64,000 nucleotides of DNA from Cupriavidus pauculus (GTDB lineage Bacteria; Pseudomonadota; Gammaproteobacteria; Burkholderiales; Burkholderiaceae), in NCBI RefSeq assembly GCF_008693385.1, contig NZ_CP044065.1, positions 1,736,001 to 1,800,000 of the forward strand. The letters are read 5' to 3'. This document shows positions 9,802 through 19,314 of the stretch, piece after piece. Within the stretch, counting starts at the first letter, position 1. Every line of letters begins with the position of its first letter. The translations under genes and the position numbers were made by a program. The notes under the pieces are model-generated. The model was given only the letters and a program-made list of their open reading frames with translations. It searched no databases and was not told where the DNA came from.

Positions 9802-10907
9802 GGCGTGACTCCGTTGTTCTTGTCCTGCACAGGGGTGTCGCGCGTGAAGACGCGCAACTGGCGGGGCCGCACGGCGAGCAGTTCGCCCTCGCGGAAGCCC
9901 AGATGGCGGAAGCGTTCGAGCGGCAGCGCCACCTCGATCACGTCCTGGTTGTCTTCGCGCTCGAGTTCCAGCTGGGCGACCGGGCCCAGCGTCAGCGCGC
10001 GGCGCAGCGTCACGGCAATCCCGTCGGTGCCCGGCGCGTAGCGCTCGAGGTCGAGGTCGTGCGGGCGCACATAGGCCACGGCATCGCCGGCGGTCTCGTG
10101 GCCCTGCCCCACCACGGGCAGCACCGAGTCGCCCGTATGCAGCAGGCCGCCGGTGTCGCCGACTTCCAGGCGGCCGTGGAACAGGTTCACATTGCCGAGG
10201 AAGCCGAACACGAACGGCGTGGCCGGATGGTTATAGACGGCCTCCGGCGTGCCGAACTGCTCCACGCGGCCGCGATTCATCAGGACGACCTGATCGGCCA
10301 CTTCGAGCGCTTCTTCCTGGTCATGGGTCACGAACACGCTGGTCACGTGCAGTTCGTCATGCAGGCGGCGCAGCCAGCGGCGCAGTTCCTTGCGCACCTT
10401 GGCGTCGAGCGCGCCGAACGGCTCGTCCAGCAGCAGCACGCGCGGCTCCACGGCCAGCGCGCGGGCCAGCGCGATACGCTGGCGCTGGCCGCCCGACAGC
10501 TGCGACGGATAGCGGTCGGCCAGCCAGTCCAGTTGCACGAGTTCCAGCAGCGACTTCACCTTCTCGCGGATCTTCGCTTCCGACGGACGCTCGGCGCGCG
10601 GCTTCACGCGCAGGCCGAAGGCCACGTTCTCGAACACCGTCATGTGCTTGAACAGCGCGTAGTGCTGGAACACGAAGCCCACGTTACGCTCGCGCACGTG
10701 ATGCTGCGAGGCATCGGTACCTGCCAGCACGACCTGCCCGGCATCCGCGCGTTCCAGGCCGGCGATGATGCGCAACAGCGTGGTCTTGCCACAGCCGGAC
10801 GGGCCCAGCAGCGCGGTCAGCTCGCCTTCGTCGAAGTCGAGCGACACGTTGTCCAGTGCCACGAAGTCGCCGAAGCGCTTCTCTACGTTCCTGACCTGAA
10901 TGCTCAT
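9798..10907 (-). CDS. cysA: Sulfate/thiosulfate ABC transporter ATP-binding protein
   Basis: The 369-residue ATPase of the sulfate importer. Walker A is GPSGCGKTT (about residues 36-44), the signature is [15 protein letters not shown] and Walker B is [12 protein letters not shown], followed by the H-loop [11 protein letters not shown]-terminal TOBE-like regulatory segment ends around GVTP. The start [12 protein letters not shown] shares ATGA with the cysW stop, and its own stop shares ATGA with cysB, so translation is coupled along the operon. It works with CysT, CysW and a periplasmic sulfate-binding protein; sbp is encoded 8 kb away. Confidence 0.97.
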   Translation of the reverse strand: MSIQVRNVEKRFGDFVALDNVSLDFDEGELTALLGPSGCGKTTLLRIIAGLERADAGQVVLAGTDASQHHVRERNVGFVFQHYALFKHMTVFENVAFGLRVKPRAERPSEAKIREKVKSLLELVQLDWLADRYPSQLSGGQRQRIALARALAVEPRVLLLDEPFGALDAKVRKELRRWLRRLHDELHVTSVFVTHDQEEALEVADQVVLMNRGRVEQFGTPEAVYNHPATPFVFGFLGNVNLFHGRLEVGDTGGLLHTGDSVLPVVGQGHETAGDAVAYVRPHDLDLERYAPGTDGIAVTLRRALTLGPVAQLELEREDNQDVIEVALPLERFRHLGFREGELLAVRPRQLRVFTRDTPVQDKNNGVTP

Positions 10908-11929
10908 GATGCCTGTCCCTGCAGCGGTTGTTGCTGCGATTGATGCGATGCTTGTTGCGTGGTGTGTTGCGTGGTGTGTTGCGTGGCGGGTTCCGATACC
11001 GCACCCTTGGGCGAGGACGGGGCCAGTACCGGATCGGCCGGCCGCTCCAGCGCGTCCTCGCTGTGTTCGCGCGCGGCGCGCATCTCGACCAGCGTCTTGA
11101 TGCCGAGCGTCACGAGCGCCAGCAGCGTCAGCAGCGACGCCACCGCGAACGCGGCCGCGAAGTTGTATTCGTTGTAGAGAATTTCCACGTGCAGCGGCAT
11201 CGTGTTGGTCAGGCCGCGGATATGGCCCGACACCACCGACACGGCGCCGAACTCGCCCATGGCGCGCGCGTTGCACAGGATCACGCCATACAGCAGGCCC
11301 CAGCGGATGTTCGGCAGCGTGATATGCCGGAACGTCTGCCAGCCCGACGCGCCGAGCACGATCGCGGCCTCTTCTTCCTCGCTGCCCTGCGCCTGCATCA
11401 GCGGAATGAGCTCGCGCGCGACGAACGGGAACGTCACGAAGACCGTCGCGAGCACGATGCCGGGCACCGCGAACATGATCTTGATGTCGTGCGCCTCCAG
11501 CCATGGGCCGAACCAGCCCTGCGCGCCGAACATCAGCACATAGATCAGGCCCGAGATCACGGGCGACACCGAGAACGGCAGGTCGATCAGCGTGATCAGC
11601 AGGTTCTTGCCGCGAAAGTCGAACTTCGCGATGGCCCAGGCCGCGGCCACGCCGAACACCACGTTCAGCGGTACCGCGATGGCGGCCACCGTCAGCGTGA
11701 GCTGGATCGCCGAGACCGCGTCGGGCTCGGTCAGCGCGCTCAGGTACGTATCGACGCCCTTCTTGAACGCTTCAAAGAACACCGATGCCAGCGGTACGAA
11801 CAGGAACAGTGCGAGAAACAGCACCGCCACCGTGATCAGCGTATAGCGGACCCATCGGGACTCGCCGGTGGCGTCGTAGGGATGATGGGCCGTGCCCTTC
11901 GATCCGAGTCGGGAAACTGCGCCGGCCAT
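10904..11929 (-). CDS. cysW: Sulfate ABC transporter permease CysW
   Basis: A 341-residue inner-membrane permease with six hydrophobic segments and the coupling motif [17 protein letters not shown]. The motif [13 protein letters not shown] is typical of CysW. It pairs with CysT to form the sulfate channel. The last 40 residues are an unusual low-complexity tail (Gln/Thr/Ser rich with [10 protein letters not shown]) not needed by the family. It is encoded by a 12-base tandem repeat (GCGTGGTGTGTT on the plus strand, 10957-10980). The stop overlaps the cysA start. Confidence 0.96.
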   Translation of the reverse strand: MAGAVSRLGSKGTAHHPYDATGESRWVRYTLITVAVLFLALFLFVPLASVFFEAFKKGVDTYLSALTEPDAVSAIQLTLTVAAIAVPLNVVFGVAAAWAIAKFDFRGKNLLITLIDLPFSVSPVISGLIYVLMFGAQGWFGPWLEAHDIKIMFAVPGIVLATVFVTFPFVARELIPLMQAQGSEEEEAAIVLGASGWQTFRHITLPNIRWGLLYGVILCNARAMGEFGAVSVVSGHIRGLTNTMPLHVEILYNEYNFAAAFAVASLLTLLALVTLGIKTLVEMRAAREHSEDALERPADPVLAPSSPKGAVSEPATQHTTQHTTQQASHQSQQQPLQGQAS

Positions 11930-11932
11930 CTC

Positions 11933-12865
11933 TTAATCCTTCGCCACGATTTCTGCAGCCGCGCGCGCACCAGTCTGGTGGCGTCGCGTCCAGGCCTGCA
12001 ACAGGTTGATCAGCAGCAGCAGCACGAACGAGATCACGAGCATCACCACGGCCACCGCGGTCGCGCCCGCGTAGTCGTACTGCTCGAGCTTCGAATAGAT
12101 CATCAGCGGCGCGATCTCCGACACCATCGGCATGTTGCCGGAGATAAAGACCACCGAACCGTACTCGCCCGTGGCGCGCGCGAACGACAGCGCAAAACCC
12201 GTGAGCAGCGCGGGCAGGATGGCCGGCAGGATCACGCGATAGAACGTCTGCAGGCGCGAGGCGCCGAGGCTCGCCGCGGCTTCCTCGAGCTCGCGCTCCA
12301 CGTCCTCGAGCACCGGTTGCACGGTGCGCACGACAAACGGCAGGCCAATGAACGTCAGGGCCACGACGATACCCAGCGGCGTGAACGCGACCTTGATGCC
12401 ATGCGGTTCCAGATACTTGCCGATCCAGCCATTGCCCGCGAACAGCGCGGTCAGCGCGATACCGGCCACCGCCGTGGGCAGCGCGAACGGCAGATCGACG
12501 AGCGCGTCGATGAATCGCTTGCCGAAGAAGCGGTAGCGCACGAGCACCCACGCGACGATCAGGCCGAACACGGTATTGATGATGGCCGCGACGAACGATG
12601 CGCCGAAGCTCAGTTCCAGCGAATGCACCACGCGGGGTTCCGTCACGGTGCGCCAGAACGCTTCCCACGTCATCGTGAACGTCTTCAGGAACGTCGCCGA
12701 CAGCGGAATCAGGACGATCAGCGTCAGGTAGAAGATCGTGAAGCCCAGCGACAACCCGAATCCGGGCAGTACGGTAAAGCGCTGGTTCGTCCTCGGACGG
12801 AGCGTACGGCTGGCTGGCTTGGGCCCGGACGGTGGCAGGTCCGTGGCGGTAATGGATGGCGGCAT
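11933..12865 (-). CDS. cysT: Sulfate ABC transporter permease CysT (CysU)
   Basis: A 309-residue permease, first gene of cysT-cysW-cysA-cysB, ending 3 bases before cysW. Six membrane segments follow a cytoplasmic N-terminal stretch. The coupling loop [17 protein letters not shown] and the motif [14 protein letters not shown] identify CysT. I chose [10 protein letters not shown]; an upstream ATG nine codons earlier lacks a ribosome site, and the difference affects only the soluble tail. The candidate control element at 12931-12948 lies 66 bases upstream. Confidence 0.95.
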   Translation of the reverse strand: MPPSITATDLPPSGPKPASRTLRPRTNQRFTVLPGFGLSLGFTIFYLTLIVLIPLSATFLKTFTMTWEAFWRTVTEPRVVHSLELSFGASFVAAIINTVFGLIVAWVLVRYRFFGKRFIDALVDLPFALPTAVAGIALTALFAGNGWIGKYLEPHGIKVAFTPLGIVVALTFIGLPFVVRTVQPVLEDVERELEEAAASLGASRLQTFYRVILPAILPALLTGFALSFARATGEYGSVVFISGNMPMVSEIAPLMIYSKLEQYDYAGATAVAVVMLVISFVLLLLINLLQAWTRRHQTGARAAAEIVAKD

Positions 12866-12930
12866 ATCGTCTCGCTTATGAAGCCGGCGCATAACGCGCG
12901 GGCTACCGAGACAAATTTTGCAGATAGGCC

Positions 12931-12948
12931 CTTATAAACAGAACGAAT
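12931..12948 (-). promoter_or_regulatory. Candidate sulfur-regulon element upstream of cysT
   Basis: Minus-strand ATTCGTTCTGTTTATAAG, 66 bases before the cysT start. A sequence matching in about 15 of 18 positions occurs upstream of sbp (19037-19055). The shared placement before two sulfur-uptake genes suggests a binding site for CysB or a related regulator, or a shared promoter core; the protein is inferred, not shown. Confidence 0.5.
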
Positions 12949-12971
12949 CTTTCTGCATGTCTTTAGACGGT

Positions 12972-13664
12972 TTAGATATAAGGAGTGGTGCAGCCGAGCT
13001 CCACGCTCGACTCCCAGCAGCCTGAAACATCACTTTCCGTGCCTTGCGACTCGATGCGCTGGAGCAATGTGGCGAGATAGGCCTGCCCGACCGGCCATTC
13101 GCCAAGCCCGGAGTCCGCATTGATATGGCCGAGCTGGCCCGCATCGACGAGTTCGCTGCCCCACAGCGCGCCCCAGCTGAACGCCGTGCGCTGCACCATC
13201 CACGGGTCGTCGCGGCTCGCGATCAGCACGGTCGGAAACGGCAGCTTCCACGTCGGCAGCAGCGCGCCGACGCCGAACTTGTCCGGATCGGCCGGCGCCA
13301 CGAGCAGCGCGCCCGCGATACCGACCGGATCGAGGGCCGCCTGCCGGAGCGTGGCCAGACACCCAAAACTGTGCGCGACGAGCACCGCACCACCCTGGGC
13401 CACGCGCCGTGCGCGCATGACGCCCTCGGACACGCGCTCCGACCACAGCGGCAGGCTTGGCCGCGACCAGTCGTGCTGTTCGATGCGCTGCCAGTCCGGA
13501 TGCCGCGCCTCCCAGCGCGACTGCCAGTGCGCGGGGCCGCTGCCGTGCAGGCCCGGCACGGTCAGGATCTGCAGTCCGCGCGGGACGGCCAGCTGGCCGG
13601 ACGGCGCGCTGTCGGCCGACGGCAACGATGCGGCGGTTTCTCCGGTGGGGGGCAATGCACTCAT
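12972..13664 (-). CDS. RBBP9/YdeN-family serine hydrolase
   Basis: A 230-residue alpha/beta hydrolase. VPGLHGSGPAHWQSRWE, the nucleophile elbow VAHSFGCL, the acid SRDDPWM and the base GHINADSGLGEWP are the standard blocks of the RBBP9/YdeN family (Ser-Asp-His triad complete). The first 45 residues are an Ala/Ser/Pro-rich lead-in. The start MSALPPTGE overlaps the EAL gene stop (ATGA) and has AGGAG upstream, so it is the last gene of the sulfonate series sbp-ssuDCB-Mop-EAL-hydrolase. Its substrate and any role in sulfonate use are unknown. Confidence 0.85.
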   Translation of the reverse strand: MSALPPTGETAASLPSADSAPSGQLAVPRGLQILTVPGLHGSGPAHWQSRWEARHPDWQRIEQHDWSRPSLPLWSERVSEGVMRARRVAQGGAVLVAHSFGCLATLRQAALDPVGIAGALLVAPADPDKFGVGALLPTWKLPFPTVLIASRDDPWMVQRTAFSWGALWGSELVDAGQLGHINADSGLGEWPVGQAYLATLLQRIESQGTESDVSGCWESSVELGCTTPYI

Positions 13665-14506
13665 GCTGGCTCCTTGCGCGACGCGCTCGCGGCTGTCCCT
13701 GACTTGTCGGTTCCCGCGTGCAATTGCCGTGCCGACACGGCCTCGCCCGCGGCGATACCCTGCCCCAGCGCGATGCCCGCGGCCTGTAACCGCTCCACCG
13801 ACAGCGTGTCCTGCAGCCGGCGGCCGATCAGCGTCACGCCCGCGTTCGCGGCGCTCGCGCGCAGACCGGACAACTGGCGGTCCGTCCATGTGCGGCGCAT
13901 GTCGAGCTTGAGCCAGTCCGGCAATGCATGCGCCATCAGCGCGCCCGCCTCGGCCGGATCGGACGCCTGCAGGCTCACCGCAAACCCGTTGCGCCGGTAA
14001 TTGCCCACCACGTGCAGCAGCAGCGGCAGATCGTCGTTGGCGCTCGCGGGCACCTGGATCACGAACCGCTCGAGCGGCAGGCCCAGCGATTGCAGCGCGC
14101 GCCGGAATGCGGCCCCGTGATCGTCGGCCACGGCCGCCAGCAGGCGGTTATGCACGTTGAGCACCAGCTTGTGCCCGCCGTCCTGCTCGGGCGGGCCGGC
14201 GAAATAATTGATCGCATGCACGAGCCGCGACAGGCGGTCCAGCGACACCAGCGAGGCATCGTCGGCCGCCATGGCGAACAGCTTCCATGCGGCAAGCCCC
14301 ACGCCGTCCTCGGCGTAGGTGTGAATGGCGCCCTCGTGCGCGACGACGCTGCGATCCGCCAGCGTGACGAGCGGCTCGAAGACGCTCGTCAGCGAACAGT
14401 TGAAGTACTGGCCCTGAACCTGGCCACTCGCATCGCGCCACAGCTCCCGCCCCGCGACGGGACCCCGGGGCAACGTTTCCAGATAGCGGTCGAGCGCGTC
14501 GGGCAT
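13661..14506 (-). CDS. Degenerate EAL-domain protein in the sulfonate operon
   Basis: A 281-residue cytoplasmic protein with the overall EAL-domain layout: SVFEPLVTLADRSVVAHEGA, KLVLNVHNRLL, RFVIQVPASAN, GFAVSLQASDP, DWLKLDMRR and GIALGQGIAAGE. The catalytic features are missing. EAL itself reads EGA (Glu58), the metal-binding ELTE glutamate is replaced by QVPA, and the DDFGTG loop is absent. It is therefore unlikely to hydrolyse cyclic-di-GMP and may be a binding or scaffold protein. It sits 11 bases after the Mop gene and overlaps the hydrolase start by 4 bases, so it belongs to the ssu transcript. Confident as a degenerate EAL fold, unsure of role. Confidence 0.75.
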   Translation of the reverse strand: MPDALDRYLETLPRGPVAGRELWRDASGQVQGQYFNCSLTSVFEPLVTLADRSVVAHEGAIHTYAEDGVGLAAWKLFAMAADDASLVSLDRLSRLVHAINYFAGPPEQDGGHKLVLNVHNRLLAAVADDHGAAFRRALQSLGLPLERFVIQVPASANDDLPLLLHVVGNYRRNGFAVSLQASDPAEAGALMAHALPDWLKLDMRRTWTDRQLSGLRASAANAGVTLIGRRLQDTLSVERLQAAGIALGQGIAAGEAVSARQLHAGTDKSGTAASASRKEPA

Positions 14507-14517
14507 GGTATGGACCC

Positions 14518-14733
14518 TCAGAGCTTGGCCAGCGACACCTCGGTCGCCTTGACCAGCGCCACGACCTCGCTGCCCTTGACCAGGCCCAGGTCGCGGATCG
14601 ACCGCGTGGTGATGACCGACGTCACGATACCCGCCGGGGTTTCCACATCGACTTCCGACACCACAGGTCCCTCGATGATGTTGGCCACCTTGCCACGGAA
14701 CTGATTACGTACGTTGATCGCCTGAATGCTCAT
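14518..14733 (-). CDS. Mop/TOBE-domain molybdopterin-binding-like protein (SsuF-like)
   Basis: A 71-residue single Mop domain: NVRNQFRGKVANIIEGPVVSEV, then VTSVITTRSIRDLGLVKGSEV and ALVKATEVSLAKL. These small proteins bind molybdate or related oxyanions as oligomers. A homologue called SsuF is encoded in Pseudomonas sulfonate operons, which fits its place after ssuB. Its exact job in organosulfur use is not established. AAGGAG-type site precedes the start. Confidence 0.88.
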   Translation of the reverse strand: MSIQAINVRNQFRGKVANIIEGPVVSEVDVETPAGIVTSVITTRSIRDLGLVKGSEVVALVKATEVSLAKL

Positions 14734-14781
14734 GATAGAAGCTCCTTCGGAAAAAATGATTCACATTCGCCGGGGGTCGTA

Positions 14782-15699
<918 letters not shown>

Positions 15700-15713
15700 G
15701 CGATAACTCCTGC

Positions 15714-16535
15714 TCAGGATGTCTGGTAACCGGGATGCCAGCGCAGCCAGTAACGTTCGAGCGCGCGCGACAACACGTCGGCCAGCTTGCCGAGCAGCGC
15801 GTAGAGCAGAATGCCCACGAGCACCACATCGGTCTGCAGGAACTCGCGCGCATTCATGGTCATGTAGCCGATGCCCGACTGCGCGGAGATCGTCTCGGCC
15901 ACGATCAGGATCACCCACATCAGGCCGAGCGAAAACCGTACGCCGACGAGGATGTTCGGCAGCGCGCCAGGCAGGATCACCTCGCGATACAGGCGCCAGC
16001 CGGAGAGCCCATAGCTGCGGGCCATCTCGACAAGCGCGGGATCGACGGCGCGGATGCCGTGATACGTGTTGAGGTACACCGGAAAGAACACGCCGAGCGC
16101 GACCAGGAACAGCTTCGCGGTCTCGTCGATGCCGAACCACAAGATCACGAGCGGAATCAGCGCTAGCGTCGGAATGTTCCGGATCATCTGCAACGTGCTG
16201 TCGAGCAGCGTGGCGGCCGTACGGAACGTGCCCGTCAGCAGGCCGAGCGCAAGCCCGAGCCCGCCGCCGACGGCCAGCCCGATCAGCGCGCGCCACGTGC
16301 TCACCCACACGTGCCGCCACAGTTCGCCCGACACGGCGAGCCCCCAGGCGGCTTCCACCACGGCCAGCGGGGCCGGCAGCACGCGGTTGGACAGCCAGCC
16401 CAGTTGCGACGCGGCCTGCCACGTGAAGATCAGCAGCACGGGCACGATCCAGGGCGCCACGGCGCGCAGCGCGCCCGCGGCGTTGGTCGCCTGCCGGCCG
16501 GTGCCGCGGTTGACGGGAATCGACGGTGCGGACAT
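15714..16535 (-). CDS. ssuC: Aliphatic sulfonate ABC transporter permease
   Basis: A 273-residue inner-membrane permease with six hydrophobic segments. The coupling region [26 protein letters not shown] is typical of SsuC/TauC/NrtB permeases, with [11 protein letters not shown] just before it. Start [10 protein letters not shown] lies 11 bases after ssuD with a GGAGC site. It forms the sulfonate channel with SsuB. No SsuA-type binding protein is encoded in this cluster. Confidence 0.95.
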   Translation of the reverse strand: MSAPSIPVNRGTGRQATNAAGALRAVAPWIVPVLLIFTWQAASQLGWLSNRVLPAPLAVVEAAWGLAVSGELWRHVWVSTWRALIGLAVGGGLGLALGLLTGTFRTAATLLDSTLQMIRNIPTLALIPLVILWFGIDETAKLFLVALGVFFPVYLNTYHGIRAVDPALVEMARSYGLSGWRLYREVILPGALPNILVGVRFSLGLMWVILIVAETISAQSGIGYMTMNAREFLQTDVVLVGILLYALLGKLADVLSRALERYWLRWHPGYQTS

Positions 16536-16546
16536 TGCGGGCTCCT

Positions 16547-17713
16547 TCAGCTTTGCGCGGCGCGCGGCACGAGGCCGGTTGCCATGACTTCGCCGAACGG
16601 TCCCGACAGGACCTGGCCCGGCAGCTTCTCGCGCACGTTGCGCGGCAGCAGCGGGAACACCAGTTCGGCAAAACGATAGGCCTCTTCGAGGTGCGGATAA
16701 CCGGAGAGGATGAACGTGTCGATACCGAGCGCCGCGTATTCCTCCATGCGCGCGGCCACGGTCTTCGGATCGCCCACGAGCGCCGTGCCCGCGCCTCCGC
16801 GTACGAGGCCCACGCCCGCCCACAGGTTCGGACTGATCTCGAGCGCCTCGCGCGTACGCGCGTTCTTGCCGCCCGCATGCAACGCGGCCATGCGGCGCTG
16901 GCCTTCGGAGTCCATCTTCGCGAACACCGCCTGCGCGCGCGCCACGGTCTCGTCGTCGAGCCGGCTGATCAGGTCTTCGGCGGCGGCCCATGCGGCCTCG
17001 TCGGTTTCGCGCACGATCACATGCAGACGAATGCCGAAACGCACGGTGCGGCCAAGCTTCTCGGCCCGCGCGCGCACGTCGGCAATTTTCTTCGCGACCT
17101 CCGCGGGCGGCTCGCCCCAGGTCAGGTACGCCTCCACCTGTTCCGCGGCGAGGTCATGCGCGGCCGCCGACGATCCGCCGAAATACACGGGCGGATGCGG
17201 GCGCTGCAGCGGCGGATACAGGACCCGCGCGCCCTTGACGTTGATATGCTTGCCGGCAAAGCTGATCTCGCCGCTGTCGTGACTGGCGGCCAGCACGTCG
17301 CGCCAGACGCGGATAAATTCGGAGGACGCCTCGTAGCGCTCGGCATGATCGAGAAACAGGCCATCGCCTTCCAGTTCGGCCACATCGCCGCCCGTCACCA
17401 GGTTGACCAGCAGGCGGCCACCGGAGATGCGGTCGAACGTGGCGGCCATGCGCGCGGCCAGCGTCGGCGTCATCAGCCCGGGGCGCACCGCGACCAGGAA
17501 CTTCAGCTTGCGCGTGACCGCGGCCAGCGCGGACGCGGCGACCCACGGGTCCTCGCACGAGCGGCCGGTCGGGATCAGCACGCCTTCATAGCCGAGCGTG
17601 TCCGCGGCCGTCGCGATCTGCCGCAGGTAGTCGAAATTGACTTCGCGCGCGCCCTCGGAGGTACCGAGGTAGCGGCTGTCGCCGTGCGTGGGGATAAACC
17701 AGAAGACTTGCAT
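16547..17713 (-). CDS. ssuD: FMNH2-dependent alkanesulfonate monooxygenase
   Basis: A 388-residue luciferase-like flavin monooxygenase that splits alkanesulfonates into aldehyde and sulfite. [17 protein letters not shown] is the typical SsuD opening; [16 protein letters not shown] and INLVTGGD-type ([10 protein letters not shown]) follow. [13 protein letters not shown] and VFPLLP near the end are also characteristic. Start is preceded by GAGG. The reduced flavin must come from a separate reductase; no ssuE lies in this cluster, though an FMN reductase-like gene is at 54.4 kb. First enzyme of the series after sbp. Confidence 0.96.
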   Translation of the reverse strand: MQVFWFIPTHGDSRYLGTSEGAREVNFDYLRQIATAADTLGYEGVLIPTGRSCEDPWVAASALAAVTRKLKFLVAVRPGLMTPTLAARMAATFDRISGGRLLVNLVTGGDVAELEGDGLFLDHAERYEASSEFIRVWRDVLAASHDSGEISFAGKHINVKGARVLYPPLQRPHPPVYFGGSSAAAHDLAAEQVEAYLTWGEPPAEVAKKIADVRARAEKLGRTVRFGIRLHVIVRETDEAAWAAAEDLISRLDDETVARAQAVFAKMDSEGQRRMAALHAGGKNARTREALEISPNLWAGVGLVRGGAGTALVGDPKTVAARMEEYAALGIDTFILSGYPHLEEAYRFAELVFPLLPRNVREKLPGQVLSGPFGEVMATGLVPRAAQS

Positions 17714-17739
17714 GAACGTTGCCTCGTAGCGATCTCGTT

Positions 17740-17755
17740 GGATAAGCGAACGAAC
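17740..17755 (-). promoter_or_regulatory. Possible third copy of the sulfur element before ssuD
   Basis: Minus-strand GTTCGTTCGCTTATCC resembles the cysT element if one base is skipped. It lies only 27 bases before the ssuD ATG, close for an activator site, so this is a weak call. Confidence 0.25.
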
Positions 17756-17818
17756 GCTCCCCTGTCGGCCCGAACACGGCGACATGCATGGAGCGGAAAA
17801 AAACAAGCCGGAATCAGA

Positions 17819-17887
17819 TCAGGCGGAACATCGCCATCTGGCGCGCCACGAACGCGGCGCGGATTGCCTGGGTGGAAGGATCATCAT
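17819..17887 (-). CDS. Short leader-like ORF between sbp and ssuD (22 residues)
   Basis: Encodes 22 residues, MMILPPRQSAPRSWRARWRC plus Ser-Ala, in the 229-base gap before ssuD. An AAGGAG site stands 8 bases before its ATG, as good as for any gene nearby. A GC hairpin (17910-17930) precedes it. A second overlapping frame (31 residues, 17814-17909) has no such site. It may be a translated leader; the single Cys near its end hints at sulfur sensing, but that is speculation. Confidence 0.35.
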   Translation of the reverse strand: MMILPPRQSAPRSWRARWRCSA

Positions 17888-17909
17888 TGCTTGCGTCTCC
17901 TTCAGGCAT

Positions 17910-17930
17910 GCCGGGGCGGCGCGCCCCGGC
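17910..17930 (-). other. GC-rich hairpin between sbp and ssuD
   Basis: GCCGGGGCG / CGCCCCGGC, a perfect 9-bp stem with a 3-base loop, 13 bases after the sbp stop. No T-run follows on the minus strand, so it is more likely a 3'-stabilising or attenuating structure that lets sbp be expressed above ssuDCB than a full terminator. Confidence 0.6.
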
Positions 17931-17942
17931 CTTGTTCGGCAA

Positions 17943-18950
17943 TCAGCGCTTGCCCGGCTGATAGATCTGGTCGAACGAACCGCCATCGGCGAAGTGCGCC
18001 TTCTGGGCCTTCTGCCAGCCGCCGAACGCCTCGTCGATCGTGAACAGCTTGATCTTCGGGAAGTTGGATGCGTACTTGGCCGCGATCTTCTCGGAAATCG
18101 GACGGTAGTAGTTCTTTGCCGCGATTTCCTGGCCTTCGTCCGTGTACAGGAACTGCAGGTAGGCCTCGGCCACCTTGCGCGTGCCCTTCTTGTCCACGAC
18201 CTTGTCGACCACGGCCACCGGCGGCTCGGCCAGGATGGAGACCGACGGAACCACGATATCGAACTTCTCGGGACCGAGTTCCTTGATCGCGAGGATCGCT
18301 TCGTTTTCCCATGCGATCAGCACGTCGCCCAGGCCGCGCTCGACGAACGTCGTCGTCGCGCCGCGCGCGCCCGAGTCCAGCACCGGCACGTTCTTCAGCA
18401 GCGCGCCGACGAATTCCTTGGCCTTCGCTTCATTGCCGCCCGGCTGACGCAGCGCGTAGCCCCATGCGGCCAGGTAGTTCCAGCGCGCGCCGCCCGAGGT
18501 CTTCGGGTTCGGCGTAATCACCTGCACGCCCGGCTTGACCAGATCGTTCCAGTCCTTGATCTGCTTCGGATTGCCCTTGCGCACCAGGAACACGATGGTC
18601 GAGGTGTACGGCGAGGCGTTGTGCGGCAGGCGCTTCTGCCAGTCGGCCTTGAGCAGACCCTTCTCGGCAATCGCGTCGATGTCGTAGCCGAGCGCCAGCG
18701 TGACCACGTCCGCGTCCAGGCCATCGATCACGGAACGGGCCTGCTTGCCCGAGCCGCCGTGCGACTGACGAATCGTCACGTTGTCGCCGCCCTGGGCCTT
18801 CCAGGCCTTGGCGAAGGCGGCATTGACGTCCACGTAGAGCTCACGGGTCGGATCGTACGAAACGTTGAGCAGGTTGGTGTTGGCCGAGGCGGTCTGGGCG
18901 GCGCCGATCGCGGCGAAAGCGGCGAGGCCGATGGCCAGCTTGCGAATCAT
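17943..18950 (-). CDS. sbp: Periplasmic sulfate-binding protein
   Basis: A 335-residue secreted solute-binding protein. A signal peptide of about 23 residues ([20 protein letters not shown], cleavage after SANA-type site near Asn24) is followed by [13 protein letters not shown]. Ligand-loop motifs [25 protein letters not shown] and [19 protein letters not shown] are all present and specific to sulfate/thiosulfate-binding proteins. It should deliver ligand to CysTWA, yet it is encoded just ahead of ssuDCB rather than with cysTWA. The start ATG has GGAG 8 bases upstream. An element shared with cysT lies 87 bases upstream. Confidence 0.95.
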   Translation of the reverse strand: MIRKLAIGLAAFAAIGAAQTASANTNLLNVSYDPTRELYVDVNAAFAKAWKAQGGDNVTIRQSHGGSGKQARSVIDGLDADVVTLALGYDIDAIAEKGLLKADWQKRLPHNASPYTSTIVFLVRKGNPKQIKDWNDLVKPGVQVITPNPKTSGGARWNYLAAWGYALRQPGGNEAKAKEFVGALLKNVPVLDSGARGATTTFVERGLGDVLIAWENEAILAIKELGPEKFDIVVPSVSILAEPPVAVVDKVVDKKGTRKVAEAYLQFLYTDEGQEIAAKNYYRPISEKIAAKYASNFPKIKLFTIDEAFGGWQKAQKAHFADGGSFDQIYQPGKR

Positions 18951-19036
18951 CTGAAGTGCTCCCGTCTGAAAAGGTCGTGAATCGGCGCGTGGCGCCTGGT
19001 TGTTCAATGTGTCAGGGATGGAGACTACCGACGGGG

Positions 19037-19055
19037 CTATCTGAACGGAACGAAT
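19037..19055 (-). promoter_or_regulatory. Candidate sulfur-regulon element upstream of sbp
   Basis: Minus-strand ATTCGTTCCGTTCAGATAG, 87 bases before the sbp start, nearly matching the sequence upstream of cysT (12931-12948). Candidate CysB-type control site. Confidence 0.5.
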
Positions 19056-19146
19056 GGTTTCATCGAACCTTGCACGTTTTCCGCATAAGAACAGGCGGCA
19101 ATATGCACATACCGCCATGAGAAGCCATGAAAAGCGACGAGCGGCC

Positions 19147-19180
19147 AAAAAATAGCCCGCGGGACTTGCGTGCCGCGGGC
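19147..19180 (-). terminator. Intrinsic terminator after the lipoprotein pair
   Basis: Stem GCCCGCGGCAC / matching GTCCCGCGGGC arm followed on the minus strand by TATTTTTT. It is 135 bases after the stop at 19315 and upstream of the sbp element, so it insulates sbp from the lipoprotein genes. A perfect small palindrome GTTTCCATTTGGAAAC lies just upstream (19184-19199). Confidence 0.8.
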
Positions 19181-19314
19181 CAAGTTTCCATTTGGAAACG
19201 GGTAGACAAGCCATGGAGAGCGCCCCCGCATCTCCATGACAGGATCGATGCTACCGATCGCGATGTGCGCTTGCCTTGATCTGTGTCAGTTGCGAGCGCA
19301 TTCGCCGGCACCCG

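Larger units (their letters stand above)
18951..19314. other. Intergenic region between sbp and lipoprotein gene
   Basis: A 364-base gap holding the sbp leader and candidate element, the minus-strand terminator and the GTTTCCA palindrome. No convincing open frame was seen. Confidence 0.6.

Noticed and set aside
10937-10985. Repeated GTGTGTTGCGTG-like sequence as a possible mobile-element edge
   Set aside because: It lies in frame at the cysW C-terminus and encodes a Gln/Thr tail; no inverted repeats or transposase.
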